DNA from: Streptomyces sp. FIT100
GTDB lineage: Bacteria > Actinomycetota > Actinomycetes > Streptomycetales > Streptomycetaceae
DNA: 64,000 nucleotides
Direction of reading: 5' to 3'
Assembly: GCF_024584805.1 (NCBI RefSeq)
Contig: NZ_CP075715.1
Coordinates: 1,166,001-1,230,000, forward strand
Shown: positions 35,926 through 43,916 of the stretch, one piece after another
How positions within the stretch are numbered: position 1 is the first letter of the stretch
Layout: each line of letters begins with the position of its first letter
Notes under the pieces: model-generated
Told to the model about the DNA's origin: nothing
Databases searched by the model: none
The model's input: only the letters and a program-made list of their open reading frames with translations
Position numbers and translations under genes: made by a program

Positions 35926-37362
35926 TCAGCCCAGCTGCTCGTCACAGGCTGTACGCAGTCTCCGTACCCCCTCCGCAATCTCCGCCGGGCCCGCGACACC
36001 GGCGAAGCTCAGCCGGACATGGCCCGCCGGAGGTTCGGCGCTGAAGTAGGGGCGGCCGGGGGCGAGGGCGACGCCCGCGCGCAGGGCGGCGGAGACGAGG
36101 GCGGTCTCGTCGGTGCCGTCGGGGAGGCGCAGCCACAGGTGGTAGCCGCCCGAGGGGATGTGCGGGAGGGCGAGTTCGGGCAGCCGCAGCCGCAGGGCGG
36201 CGGTCATCGTGTCCCGGCGGGCCTTCAACTCGGCGGCGACGGTGCGCAGATGGCGGCTCCAGGCCGGGGAGCCGACGAGTTCGAGCGCGGCCTCCTGGAG
36301 CGGGCGGGGCACGAAGAGGTTGTCGACGACATGGATGGCGCGCAGCCGTTCCAGCACGGGGCCGCGGGCGACGAGCGCGCCCACGCGCAGACTCGGCGAC
36401 GTGGCCTTCGTCAGCGAGCAGACGTGGACGACGACGCCGTCCGGGTCGTCCGCCGCGAGCGGGGCCGGCAGCGGGCCCGCGTCGTCGTGGACGAGGCGGC
36501 GGGCGAAGTCGTCCTCGATGACGAAGGCACCGGCGGCGCGGGCGATCCGCACCACCTCCGCGCGGCGGTCGGGGGCGAGCACGGCGCCCGTGGGGTTCTG
36601 GAAGAGCGGCTGGGAGACGAGGACCCGGGCGCCGGTGGCACCAAGGGCGGCGGCGAGCAGTTCGGGCCGTACGCCCTGCGGGTCGACCGGCACGGGCACC
36701 GGGCGCAGTCCGGCGGCGCGGGCGATGGCCAGCATCCCGGGGTACGTCGGCGACTCGACCAGCACGGGGGCGCCGGGCGGGGCGAGGGCGCGCAGCGCGG
36801 TGGTGAGCGCGGACTGGCCACCGGTGGTGACCAGCACCTCGGCCGCGGTGACCGCGGGGCCGATGCCGCGCGCGAACCAGTCGCGCAGCTCGGGCAGCCC
36901 GTCGGCCGGCGACCGCCCCCAGGCACCGGGGCGCCGCCCGGCCCTGGCCAGCGCGGCGGCCAGCGCCTGCTCGGGCTGGAGCGAGGGGTGCAGATAGCCG
37001 CCGTTGAACTCGATGACACCGGGTGGCGGTGCGGAGAGCGTGACCAGGACGCCTGAGGCGTCCACGGCCCGCGGCACCACCTCGGCGGCGGCGTCCGCGC
37101 TGAGCGCGACCTCCTGCCAGGAGGTGTCGCCGGCCGCCGGCGCGTCCCTGCGCTGCTCCGCGCGGAACGCGCCCGCACCCGGCCGGGTGACGACCAGCCC
37201 CTCGGCGGCGAGCTGAGCGAGCGCGCGCGTCACGGTGACCGGGGAGACGCGGTAGCGCTCCACGATGGCACGGCTTGATGGCAGCTTCTCTCCGACCGAG
37301 TAACGGTTGAGCTCCTGCCTCAACGTTCTCGCCAGGTCACCCACACTGCTACGCTCTTGCAT
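35926..37362 (-). CDS. MocR-type GntR/aminotransferase regulator
   Basis: The 478-aa protein has an N-terminal GntR winged helix (about residues 5-70: LPSSRAIVERYRVSPVTVTRAL) joined to a class I aminotransferase-like domain with the PLP Lys in CSLTKATSPSLRVGAL. MocR proteins use PLP or an amino-aldimine as effector. It is divergent from an EamA-type exporter, and the two start codons overlap on CATG at 37360-37363, so it probably controls that exporter. ATG at 37362 has no ribosome-binding site. Confidence 0.9.
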   Translation of the reverse strand: MQERSSVGDLARTLRQELNRYSVGEKLPSSRAIVERYRVSPVTVTRALAQLAAEGLVVTRPGAGAFRAEQRRDAPAAGDTSWQEVALSADAAAEVVPRAVDASGVLVTLSAPPPGVIEFNGGYLHPSLQPEQALAAALARAGRRPGAWGRSPADGLPELRDWFARGIGPAVTAAEVLVTTGGQSALTTALRALAPPGAPVLVESPTYPGMLAIARAAGLRPVPVPVDPQGVRPELLAAALGATGARVLVSQPLFQNPTGAVLAPDRRAEVVRIARAAGAFVIEDDFARRLVHDDAGPLPAPLAADDPDGVVVHVCSLTKATSPSLRVGALVARGPVLERLRAIHVVDNLFVPRPLQEAALELVGSPAWSRHLRTVAAELKARRDTMTAALRLRLPELALPHIPSGGYHLWLRLPDGTDETALVSAALRAGVALAPGRPYFSAEPPAGHVRLSFAGVAGPAEIAEGVRRLRTACDEQLG

Positions 37363-38356
37363 GAGAGCACAGGATAGCGCTACCGATCCATCGACGATAG
37401 CGGTCGACGATTCCTCGCCCGGGCACGACGCCGGACCCGCCGCGGTCCGCGCCGGCCGTACGCCCCGGCGCCTCCCGGCGGATGCCGCATCCGCACAGGG
37501 AGGCCGGAGCGGCACGCTCCTCGCCGTGCTCGGCGTCGTCGCCTTCTCGCTCACGTTCCCCTCGACCGCCTGGGGCCTGGAGTCCTTCGGCCCCTGGTCG
37601 CTCGTCGCCGTGCGGAGCGTCCTCGCCGCCGCCGTCGCGGGCTGCTTCCTCCTCGCCCTGCGCGTACCGCTCCCGGACCGGCGCCACTGGGCCTCCCTCG
37701 TCGTCGTCGCGAGCGGCGTCGTGGTCGGCTACCCGCTGCTGACGACCCTCGCACTGCAGACCTCGACGACCTCGCACGCCGCCGTGGTCGTCGGGCTCCT
37801 CCCCCTCACCACCGCCGTCTTCGCGGCCGTGCGCACGGGCCGGCGCCCCTCGCGCACCTTCTGGGCGGCCGCGCTCGCCGGCGCCGCGGTCGTGATCGCG
37901 TTCACGCTCGGCCAGAGCGGCGGCGGGCTCGCCACGGGCGACCTGTATCTCTTCGGAGCGCTGCTCGTCTGCGCCGCGGGATACACGGAAGGCGGCCGGC
38001 TGGCGCGGCTGATGCCGGGGTGGCACGTGGTCGGCTGGGCGCTGGTCCTGTGCCTGCCGCTCACCGTCCCCGGGTCCGTCGTCGCCCTGATGGCCGAACC
38101 GGTACGGCTGACCGCCCACGGCGTCGCCGGACTGGTGTGGGTGGCCGTCGGTTCCACGTTCTTCGGGCTCTACGTCTGGTATCGCGGCATGGCGGCGATC
38201 GGCATCGCCAGGGCGAGTCAGCTCCAGCTCGCCCAGCCGCTCCTCACCCTCCTCTGGTCGGTGCTGCTGCTCTCCGAACGGCTCTCGCCCGCCGCTCCAC
38301 TGGCCGCCGTCGCCGTACTCGTCTGCATCGCCGTCACTCAGCGCACGAACGCCTGA
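37361..38356 (+). CDS. EamA/DMT-family transporter
   Basis: The 331-aa protein has a hydrophilic head of about 45 residues and then ten hydrophobic segments forming two EamA repeats (GVVAFSLTFPSTAWGLE in the first, ALLVCAAGYTEGGRLAR opening the second). It probably exports an amino acid or related metabolite, regulated by the adjacent MocR protein. ATG at 37361 has no binding site, consistent with a leaderless mRNA, and it shares bases with the mocR start. Confidence 0.87.
   Translation: MRAQDSATDPSTIAVDDSSPGHDAGPAAVRAGRTPRRLPADAASAQGGRSGTLLAVLGVVAFSLTFPSTAWGLESFGPWSLVAVRSVLAAAVAGCFLLALRVPLPDRRHWASLVVVASGVVVGYPLLTTLALQTSTTSHAAVVVGLLPLTTAVFAAVRTGRRPSRTFWAAALAGAAVVIAFTLGQSGGGLATGDLYLFGALLVCAAGYTEGGRLARLMPGWHVVGWALVLCLPLTVPGSVVALMAEPVRLTAHGVAGLVWVAVGSTFFGLYVWYRGMAAIGIARASQLQLAQPLLTLLWSVLLLSERLSPAAPLAAVAVLVCIAVTQRTNA
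37373..37402. promoter_or_regulatory. GATAGCG direct repeats, candidate MocR site
   Basis: GATAGCG occurs at 37373-37379 and 37396-37402, 23 bases apart on the same face of the helix. They lie in the mocR upstream region and inside the first codons of the EamA gene. MocR regulators often bind direct repeats. Confidence 0.5.
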
Positions 38357-38454
38357 GGGTGACACGGGTCACACACCGGGACGTAGACTCAGGGATACCG
38401 ACCACCACCGACCACCACCTTCAAGCCAGCCCCGCGTCAAGGAGGTCACGCCCG

Positions 38455-38649
38455 ATGGAAGCGAGTGTGGGAGACAAGCTGCTCGTCCACGGCCGGGTCG
38501 TCGGTCAGCACGACCGGCTCGCCGAAGTCGTCGAGGTGCTGGGCGACAAGGGCACTCCGCCGTACCGCGTCCGTTTCGAGGACGACGGCCACGAGTGCCT
38601 GATGTCGCCGGGTCCCGACACCGTCGTACGCCACCGCGAAGGCGCCTGA
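38455..38649 (+). CDS. DUF1918 domain protein (64 aa)
   Basis: The whole protein is one small beta-rich domain (SVGDKLLVHGRVVGQHDRLA, then YRVRFEDDGHECLMSPGPD) matching DUF1918, a family common in actinobacteria with unknown function. ATG at 38455 follows GGAGG with 10-base spacing. The stop is one base from the stop of the convergent glycoside hydrolase gene. Confidence 0.9.
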   Translation: MEASVGDKLLVHGRVVGQHDRLAEVVEVLGDKGTPPYRVRFEDDGHECLMSPGPDTVVRHREGA

Positions 38650-38650
38650 C

Positions 38651-39925
38651 TCAGCGAGGTCCCCGGACCCGGGTCGGATAGTGATCGGCCACGACCGCCG
38701 CCATCGCCCCGATCCGGTCCGCGACCACTTCCGACGCGGCGAAGAAGCAGTGCCCGCGCACGCTCCCGTACTTGCCCGCGAGCGTGAGGTGGCGGGACAG
38801 CTCGTCCGGATCCTGCCAGGCATCGGCCTGCGCCGGGTCTCCCGCCTTGTACAACGCCTCGCCGATGTACAGGTCGACACCGCTCCCCCGGGCCACCGCG
38901 TCCCACCAGGGCACCAGCTTGGCGTAGTCCGCGGCGCTCTGGCCGATGTGCCAGTACAGCTGGGGGACGACGTAGTCGATCCAGCGCTCGCGCACCCACT
39001 TCCTGGTGTCGGCGTAGAGGTCGTCGTACGTCTCCACGCCCGCCCGGGTGTCCGAGCCGAGGGGGTCGCTGCCGGCGTTGCGCCACACGCCGAACGGGCT
39101 GATGCCGAAGCGGACCCCGGCGCGGACCGCCTTGATCCGGGCGGCCGTCTCGCGCACCAGCCGGTCGGTGTTGTCGCGCCGCCAGGCCGCCCGGTTGGGG
39201 AAGCCGCCGCCGTACTCCGCGTAGGCGTCGTCATCGTCGAAGACCTCGCCGGCCACCGGGTACGGGTAGAAGTAGTCGTCCCAGTGGACGGCGTCGATGT
39301 CGTAGCGCTCGACGGCGTCGAGCATCGCGTCCTGGACGTAGGACCTGACCTCGGGGAGCCCGGGGTTGTAGTACAGCTTCCCGCCGTAGGGCAGCACCCA
39401 GCCGGGGTTGCGGCGCGCCGGGTGGCCGGCGGACAGCTTCCGGAGGTCGGTGTGGAGGGCGACCCGGTACGGATTGAACCAGGCGTGCAGTTCGAGCCCG
39501 CGCGCGTGCGCCTCGGCCACGGCGGTGCCGAGCGGGTCCCAGCCGGGGCTCCGCCCCTGCACGCCGGTGAGGTACGCCGACCACGGCTCGTACGGCGAGG
39601 GCCACAGGGCGTCGGCGGTCGGCCGGACCTGGAAGACGACCGCGTTGAGCCGGCGGCGCACCGCAGTGTCGAGGTGCGCGAGGAGCTCGGCGCGCTGCCG
39701 GGCAGCGCTCAGCCCCGGTCGCGACGGCCAGTCGCGGTTGGCGACCGTGGCGAGCCACGCACCGCGGAACTCGCGTGGGCTCCTCCCGCGCCGTCCCGCG
39801 GGAGCCGCGGCCACCGCCTCCCCGGTCATGGTGAGCGCGGCGAGCGCGCCCAGCGCACCCGCAGCGCCCGCAGCGCCCGCCGCGCCCGCCGCCGTGACGA
39901 AGCCTCTCCTGGTCAACCGACTCAT
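38651..39925 (-). CDS. Secreted family-10-like glycosyl hydrolase (GHL10)
   Basis: The 424-aa protein has a Tat-type signal (RRGFVTAAG, then an Ala/Gly-rich core to about residue 40). The GHL10/DUF187 domain follows: EFRGAWLATVANRDWPS, NAVVFQVRPTADALWPS, HAWFNPYRV and VHWDDYFYPY. It is probably an extracellular enzyme acting on a polysaccharide or cell wall, of unproven activity. ATG at 39925 follows GGAGG with 9-base spacing. Confidence 0.88.
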   Translation of the reverse strand: MSRLTRRGFVTAAGAAGAAGAAGALGALAALTMTGEAVAAAPAGRRGRSPREFRGAWLATVANRDWPSRPGLSAARQRAELLAHLDTAVRRRLNAVVFQVRPTADALWPSPYEPWSAYLTGVQGRSPGWDPLGTAVAEAHARGLELHAWFNPYRVALHTDLRKLSAGHPARRNPGWVLPYGGKLYYNPGLPEVRSYVQDAMLDAVERYDIDAVHWDDYFYPYPVAGEVFDDDDAYAEYGGGFPNRAAWRRDNTDRLVRETAARIKAVRAGVRFGISPFGVWRNAGSDPLGSDTRAGVETYDDLYADTRKWVRERWIDYVVPQLYWHIGQSAADYAKLVPWWDAVARGSGVDLYIGEALYKAGDPAQADAWQDPDELSRHLTLAGKYGSVRGHCFFAASEVVADRIGAMAAVVADHYPTRVRGPR

Positions 39926-40094
39926 GAACCCGACCCTCCACCGCTTCGTGTGCGAGCCCTTACCCGCCGTCACCGACAGCATGCCGCCCCGGCCCTCCGA
40001 GCACACGCACCGGCGGAGTAACGTCGTGGGGTCGAGGCGGGCACCGGAACCAAACGGGGGACCTGCCGCACGGAAGACCAGCGAAAGGCACGAT

Positions 40095-40967
40095 GTGACC
40101 GACACTGTGGCGGACGTATCCCGCGTCGGAGTGGTGGGGTGCGGCCAGATGGGCGCCGGTATCGCCGAGGTCTGCGCCCGCAGCGGACTTGAGGTCAGGG
40201 TCGCGGAGACCACCGGCGAGGCGCTGGAGATCGGCCGTACCCGGCTGTACAACTCCCTCGCCAAGGCCGCCGAGCGAGGCAAGATCACCGAGGAGGAGCG
40301 GGACGCGACACTGGCCCGGCTCAGCTTCACAACCGATCTCGGCGAGTTGGCCGACCGCGATCTCGTCATCGAGGCCGTCGTCGAGAACGAGCAGGTCAAG
40401 ACCGAGATCTTCCAGGTGCTCGACCAGGTGGTGACCCGGCCGGACGCCATCCTCGCGTCGAACACCTCCTCCATCCCCCTGGTCAAGCTGGCCGTCGCCA
40501 CGTCCCGCCCCGACCAGGTCATCGGCATCCACTTCTTCAACCCGGCGCCGGTGCAGAAGCTCGTCGAGCTGATTCCCGCGCTGACCACCTCCGAGGAGAC
40601 CATCAAGCGCTCGGAGGCCGTGGTCCAGCAGGTGCTGGACAAGCACGCGATCCGCGCCCAGGACCGCTCGGGCTTCGTCGTGAACGCGCTGCTCATCCCG
40701 TATCTGCTCTCCGCGATCCGGATGTTCGAGTCGGGCATCGCGAGCCGCGAGGACATCGACAACGGCATGGAGCTGGGCTGCGCCCACCCGATGGGGCCGC
40801 TGAAGCTGTCGGACCTGATCGGTCTCGACACGGTCGCGTCGGTCGCCGACTCGATGTACGCCGAGTTCAAGGAGCCGCTGTACGCCGCTCCGCCGCTGCT
40901 GCAGCGCATGGTGGACGCGGGCCGGCTGGGGCGGAAGACGGGCTCGGGCTTCTACACGTACTCCTGA
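40095..40967 (+). CDS. 3-hydroxybutyryl-CoA dehydrogenase
   Basis: The 290-aa protein has the NAD-binding loop VGVVGCGQMGAGIAEVCARS, the catalytic segment GIHFFNPAPVQKLVE and the C-terminal PLKLSDLIGLDT. It oxidises or reduces 3-hydroxyacyl-CoA, in fatty acid degradation or as part of butyryl-CoA/PHB supply. GTG at 40095 has AAAGG at 8-base spacing. hbd, paaH and fadB2 are all used for this family. Confidence 0.92.
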   Translation: MTDTVADVSRVGVVGCGQMGAGIAEVCARSGLEVRVAETTGEALEIGRTRLYNSLAKAAERGKITEEERDATLARLSFTTDLGELADRDLVIEAVVENEQVKTEIFQVLDQVVTRPDAILASNTSSIPLVKLAVATSRPDQVIGIHFFNPAPVQKLVELIPALTTSEETIKRSEAVVQQVLDKHAIRAQDRSGFVVNALLIPYLLSAIRMFESGIASREDIDNGMELGCAHPMGPLKLSDLIGLDTVASVADSMYAEFKEPLYAAPPLLQRMVDAGRLGRKTGSGFYTYS

Positions 40968-41015
40968 GTCCGCTGGGACGAGGGAATTCGTACTGGTGTT
41001 TCACACGGGGTGTGT

Positions 41016-41050
41016 GGAGCGTGTCCGCATATGCCGTGCGCACACGCTCC
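41016..41050 (+). terminator. Hairpin after the hydroxybutyryl-CoA dehydrogenase gene
   Basis: Arms GGAGCGTGT and ACACGCTCC enclose a 17-base loop, 49 bases past the stop. It contains a palindromic CACACGGGGTGTG just upstream. Confidence 0.55.
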
Positions 41051-41138
41051 CCTGCTCCGACCAGGAACGGTTGACTCGGATCCGCTCAGCAACAGCAGAG
41101 GGACCCGTGGGACGACTTTTCCGTAGAGGAGCATTCAG

Positions 41139-41396
41139 GTGACCACCGACCCCGACCACTTAACGGCCGTCGAGGAGTTCGCGGAGCTGCGCCGCTCGCT
41201 CGACGTCGGCCTGGCCCGTATCGACGGGCAACTGGCACTGCTCGCCCAGCGCCATGACCAGATCGACCGGGACATCAGCGATCTGGGCGCGCGCGTAGTG
41301 GCGCTGGAGCACTCCAAATGGCCCCTGCCCGCCGTCGCCGCGCTCACCGCGGCGGGTGCGCTGGCGGTAGCGGTCTGGCAGGCGCTCGGACAGTAG
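41139..41396 (+). CDS. Small coiled-coil protein with C-terminal membrane anchor
   Basis: The 85-aa protein has a heptad-like helical region (about residues 8-58: FAELRRSLDVGLARIDGQL, LLAQRHDQIDRDISDLGARV) followed by one transmembrane segment at 62-82. No family is recognised. GTG at 41139 follows GAGGAG with 7-base spacing, which supports translation. It may be a tail-anchored scaffold. Confidence 0.75.
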   Translation: MTTDPDHLTAVEEFAELRRSLDVGLARIDGQLALLAQRHDQIDRDISDLGARVVALEHSKWPLPAVAALTAAGALAVAVWQALGQ

Positions 41397-41419
41397 CGCC
41401 CGCGGCATGCGGCGCGAGG

Positions 41420-41950
41420 TCAGCCCAGCCGCAGATGGTGCAGCATCAGCAGCCCGGCCGCCATGTTGGCGGCCGGGACCTCGCCGCGGGCGATCATGTC
41501 CGGCACCAGCTTGAGCGGGATCCACTCGCGGCGCGAGGACTCGAAGTCGTCCTCGGGATGCCCGATGTGCGTCGCCGCCTCCGACCAGTAGAGATGGTGC
41601 CGGGCGTCGGTGAGCCCGTTGGACGGCTCGACGGTCAGCAGATGCCGCAGCGGCCCCGGCCGCCAGCCGGTCTCCTCCTCCATCTCGCGCGCCGCGGCGG
41701 CCTCGACGTCCTCGCCGTCCTCGACGACGCCGGCGGCGAGCTCCCAGCCCCAGCTGTCGGTGATGAAGCGGTGCCGCCAGAGCATCAGGACCTCGTTGGC
41801 CTCGTTGACCGCGGTCGCGACGGCGACCGGGCGGAGGCGTATGAGGAAGTGGTCCAGGTGCCGGCCGTCGGGCAGTTCCACGTCCGCGAGATTCACCCTG
41901 AACCAGCGGTTCTCATAAACAGTTTGTTCACTTGAGGTCGTCCACTGCAT
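41420..41950 (-). CDS. NUDIX hydrolase
   Basis: The 176-aa protein contains a full Nudix box, GVVEDGEDVEAAAAREMEEE followed by TGW, binding Mg and hydrolysing a nucleoside diphosphate linked to X. The flanks (HLDHFLIRLRPVAVATAV and MLWRHRFITDSWGWELAAG) resemble the ADP-ribose pyrophosphatase branch. ATG at 41950 follows AAAGGTGG. It lies 52 bases beyond the stop of the TPR regulator, on the same strand, so the two may be co-transcribed. Confidence 0.9.
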   Translation of the reverse strand: MQWTTSSEQTVYENRWFRVNLADVELPDGRHLDHFLIRLRPVAVATAVNEANEVLMLWRHRFITDSWGWELAAGVVEDGEDVEAAAAREMEEETGWRPGPLRHLLTVEPSNGLTDARHHLYWSEAATHIGHPEDDFESSRREWIPLKLVPDMIARGEVPAANMAAGLLMLHHLRLG

Positions 41951-42002
41951 TCTTCTGCCACCTTTCCCGCGCTTAGATGGCAATATCGCAGCAGGAGCGG
42001 GC

Positions 42003-43343
42003 TCACAGGGGAACGCGCAGGGCTCCATCGATGAGTTCGGCCGCCTCCGCGGCGCTCACCGATCCGTTGTCCACGAGCTGCCGGCGCACTTCCCGCAGTC
42101 GGTCGCGCAGCCGCTGGGACTCCATTCCCCGTGCCCGCTCGGCCATTTCCGCCGCGGTACGCGCGGCCCGCTCCGCCTCGCCCCGGCGCAGCTCGATCTG
42201 GCTGAGCATGCCCAGCCGGTGGACCCGGCCGCGGTCATGGGCCGGTATCGCGGCCGCCGCGGCGGCGTGCTCATGGGCGGCGGTCAGATCGCCGAGGCTC
42301 AGCAGCGCCTCCGCGACCTGGACATTCACCAGTCCGGGCTGAACGTAGCCCGTCTCGTCCGGCTCATGGCCGGGGTGGATGCGCTCCGCCTCCTCCTCGG
42401 CGCGCCTGATGCAGCCCAGCGCGCCGCCGCCGTCGCCGAGCTGGGCGTACGCCTTCGCCTGCATCGCGTACAGGTCGGCGGCGAGCGCCGGGGTGATCTG
42501 GCGCCCCGCGGTCCGCAGCGCGGCCTCCGCGAAGGCGACGGACTGCCGGAACTCCCCCATGAACAGCGCCTGGTTGACCAGCAGGGCGATGACATACGCG
42601 CCGAGGCCCCGGTCGCCGCTCGCCTTCGCGAGCCGCAGGGCCTGGTGGAAGTAGCGCTGGGCGAGTCCGTGCGCGTCCGAGTCGTACGCGCAGATACCGG
42701 CGACGGCGACCAGGCCGCCGGTGGCGCGGTGGAGCTGGCGGCCGAGCGCGTCGCCGTACGCGCCGCGGAGCAGCGGGGCCGTCTCCGTGCTCAGGAAGCC
42801 GACGATCCGGGAGCGGGTCGCGATGCCGCCGGCCTTGCGGTACATCAACTCGTAGTGCGCGCGGGCGGCACGCAGCATCTTGATGTCGGCCATGCTGACG
42901 CGGGTCCTGCCGGTGCGGGAGACGTCCGCGTCCTCCGGCGGGTTCTCCCACTCCCAGACGGGCATCACGGCGGGCGTGCCCGTGACCGCGGGGGCGCCGA
43001 TGAGATGCGGGCGCTGCTGCTCGTCGGAGCGCCACAGCGCGGTGGCGCGCTCGACGAAGCCGGAGAGCGGGGAGCCGTACGGGGGTGCACTGTGGCCGGG
43101 GATGCCCAGACCGATGTCGTCGAGGGTCACGACGCGGTGCAGCCGGGCCGCGAGCACCTCGCAGATCAGGTCGGGCACCTGGCCGCGGGGGCGCTGGCCC
43201 TTCAACCAGCGGGCCACGGCCGTGTGTTCGTAGCGGAGCGCCATGCCCCGTCCGCGGCCGGCCTGGTTGACGTGCGCGGCGAGGCCGGCGTGGGAGATGC
43301 CCGCCTCGTCGAGGAGGGCGTCGAGCAGGGTATTGGGCTGCAT
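42003..43343 (-). CDS. TPR-containing transcriptional regulator
   Basis: The 446-aa protein has an N-terminal helix-turn-helix-like region (about residues 3-60: LLDALLDEAGISHAGLAAHV, HTAVARWLKGQRPRGQVP). A long helical region with TPR-like repeats (about 170-420) follows. This architecture is common among Streptomyces developmental regulators of the NsdA type. ATG at 43343 follows GGAGGG with good spacing. Its effector and targets are unknown. Confidence 0.82.
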   Translation of the reverse strand: MQPNTLLDALLDEAGISHAGLAAHVNQAGRGRGMALRYEHTAVARWLKGQRPRGQVPDLICEVLAARLHRVVTLDDIGLGIPGHSAPPYGSPLSGFVERATALWRSDEQQRPHLIGAPAVTGTPAVMPVWEWENPPEDADVSRTGRTRVSMADIKMLRAARAHYELMYRKAGGIATRSRIVGFLSTETAPLLRGAYGDALGRQLHRATGGLVAVAGICAYDSDAHGLAQRYFHQALRLAKASGDRGLGAYVIALLVNQALFMGEFRQSVAFAEAALRTAGRQITPALAADLYAMQAKAYAQLGDGGGALGCIRRAEEEAERIHPGHEPDETGYVQPGLVNVQVAEALLSLGDLTAAHEHAAAAAAIPAHDRGRVHRLGMLSQIELRRGEAERAARTAAEMAERARGMESQRLRDRLREVRRQLVDNGSVSAAEAAELIDGALRVPL

Positions 43344-43598
43344 CTGGCCCTCCGTTGGCTCGGTGCGCCAAGCGTAGTGGAGGTCGGTTCGCACGGGGTG
43401 TGAAACAAGTGCATATATCCGTGCTGTTCGCGCTCTGCCACGGTGGCGCGCGGGAGCTGTTGACTGGGCTCCCTCTCAAGGAGGCGGCCGGGCCGCCGGC
43501 TCCCCCTCGTACAGTGCGGCGGCCCGCACCCCGCGTCGTCCGTCCCGCCGATCTGCCCGACACTCCGCGGCAGGACGGACGACGCCGGCCGCGTTTGG

Positions 43599-43630
43599 TT
43601 TTCTCCGGGGGCTGCCGCCCCCGGACCCCC
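43599..43630 (-). repeat. Second small palindrome (GGGGGTCCGGGGG family), copy 2
   Basis: Read on the minus strand this is GGGGGTCCGGGGGCGGCAG then CCCCCGGAGAAAA. It is closely related to 1130-1156. Confidence 0.6.
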
Positions 43631-43700
43631 GCAACCGCCCCGGACGGGGGCGCCCCGCGCCAGGGGCGGAATGCCGGAACCCGCCGCTGGGTGACGGCGC

Positions 43701-43816
43701 GTGGCCCCTCCGGGCTCGACTCCTTGGGGACGGCGGCGATCTGGCCTGTCGCCGTTGCGAACCCGGTACCAGTCGCCGCTCCCCCTGCGGAGGCCGACCC
43801 TCCACGGCCCCGCCCC
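43701..43816 (-). repeat. Dispersed GGGGCGGGGCCGTG repeat, copy 2
   Basis: This is the minus-strand counterpart of 6391-6504, sharing GGGGCGGGGCCGTG at one end and GAGTCGAGCCCGGAGGGGCC at the other. It sits in the 573-bp spacer between the TPR regulator and pheT, which has no credible gene. Confidence 0.7.
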
Positions 43817-43857
43817 GGGCGTCGTCCCCGGGGTGCGGCCCGGCCCCGTGGCACGCG

Positions 43858-43899
43858 TGAGGGGGCCTTCCGGGCCGTGCGGCCCGGAAGGCCCCCTCA
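43858..43899 (-). terminator. Terminator of pheST
   Basis: Perfect 19-bp arms (TGAGGGGGCCTTCCGGGCC and its complement) with a 4-base loop lie 18 bases past the pheT stop. Confidence 0.9.
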
Positions 43900-43916
43900 G
43901 GGGGTCGCGCGAGGGC

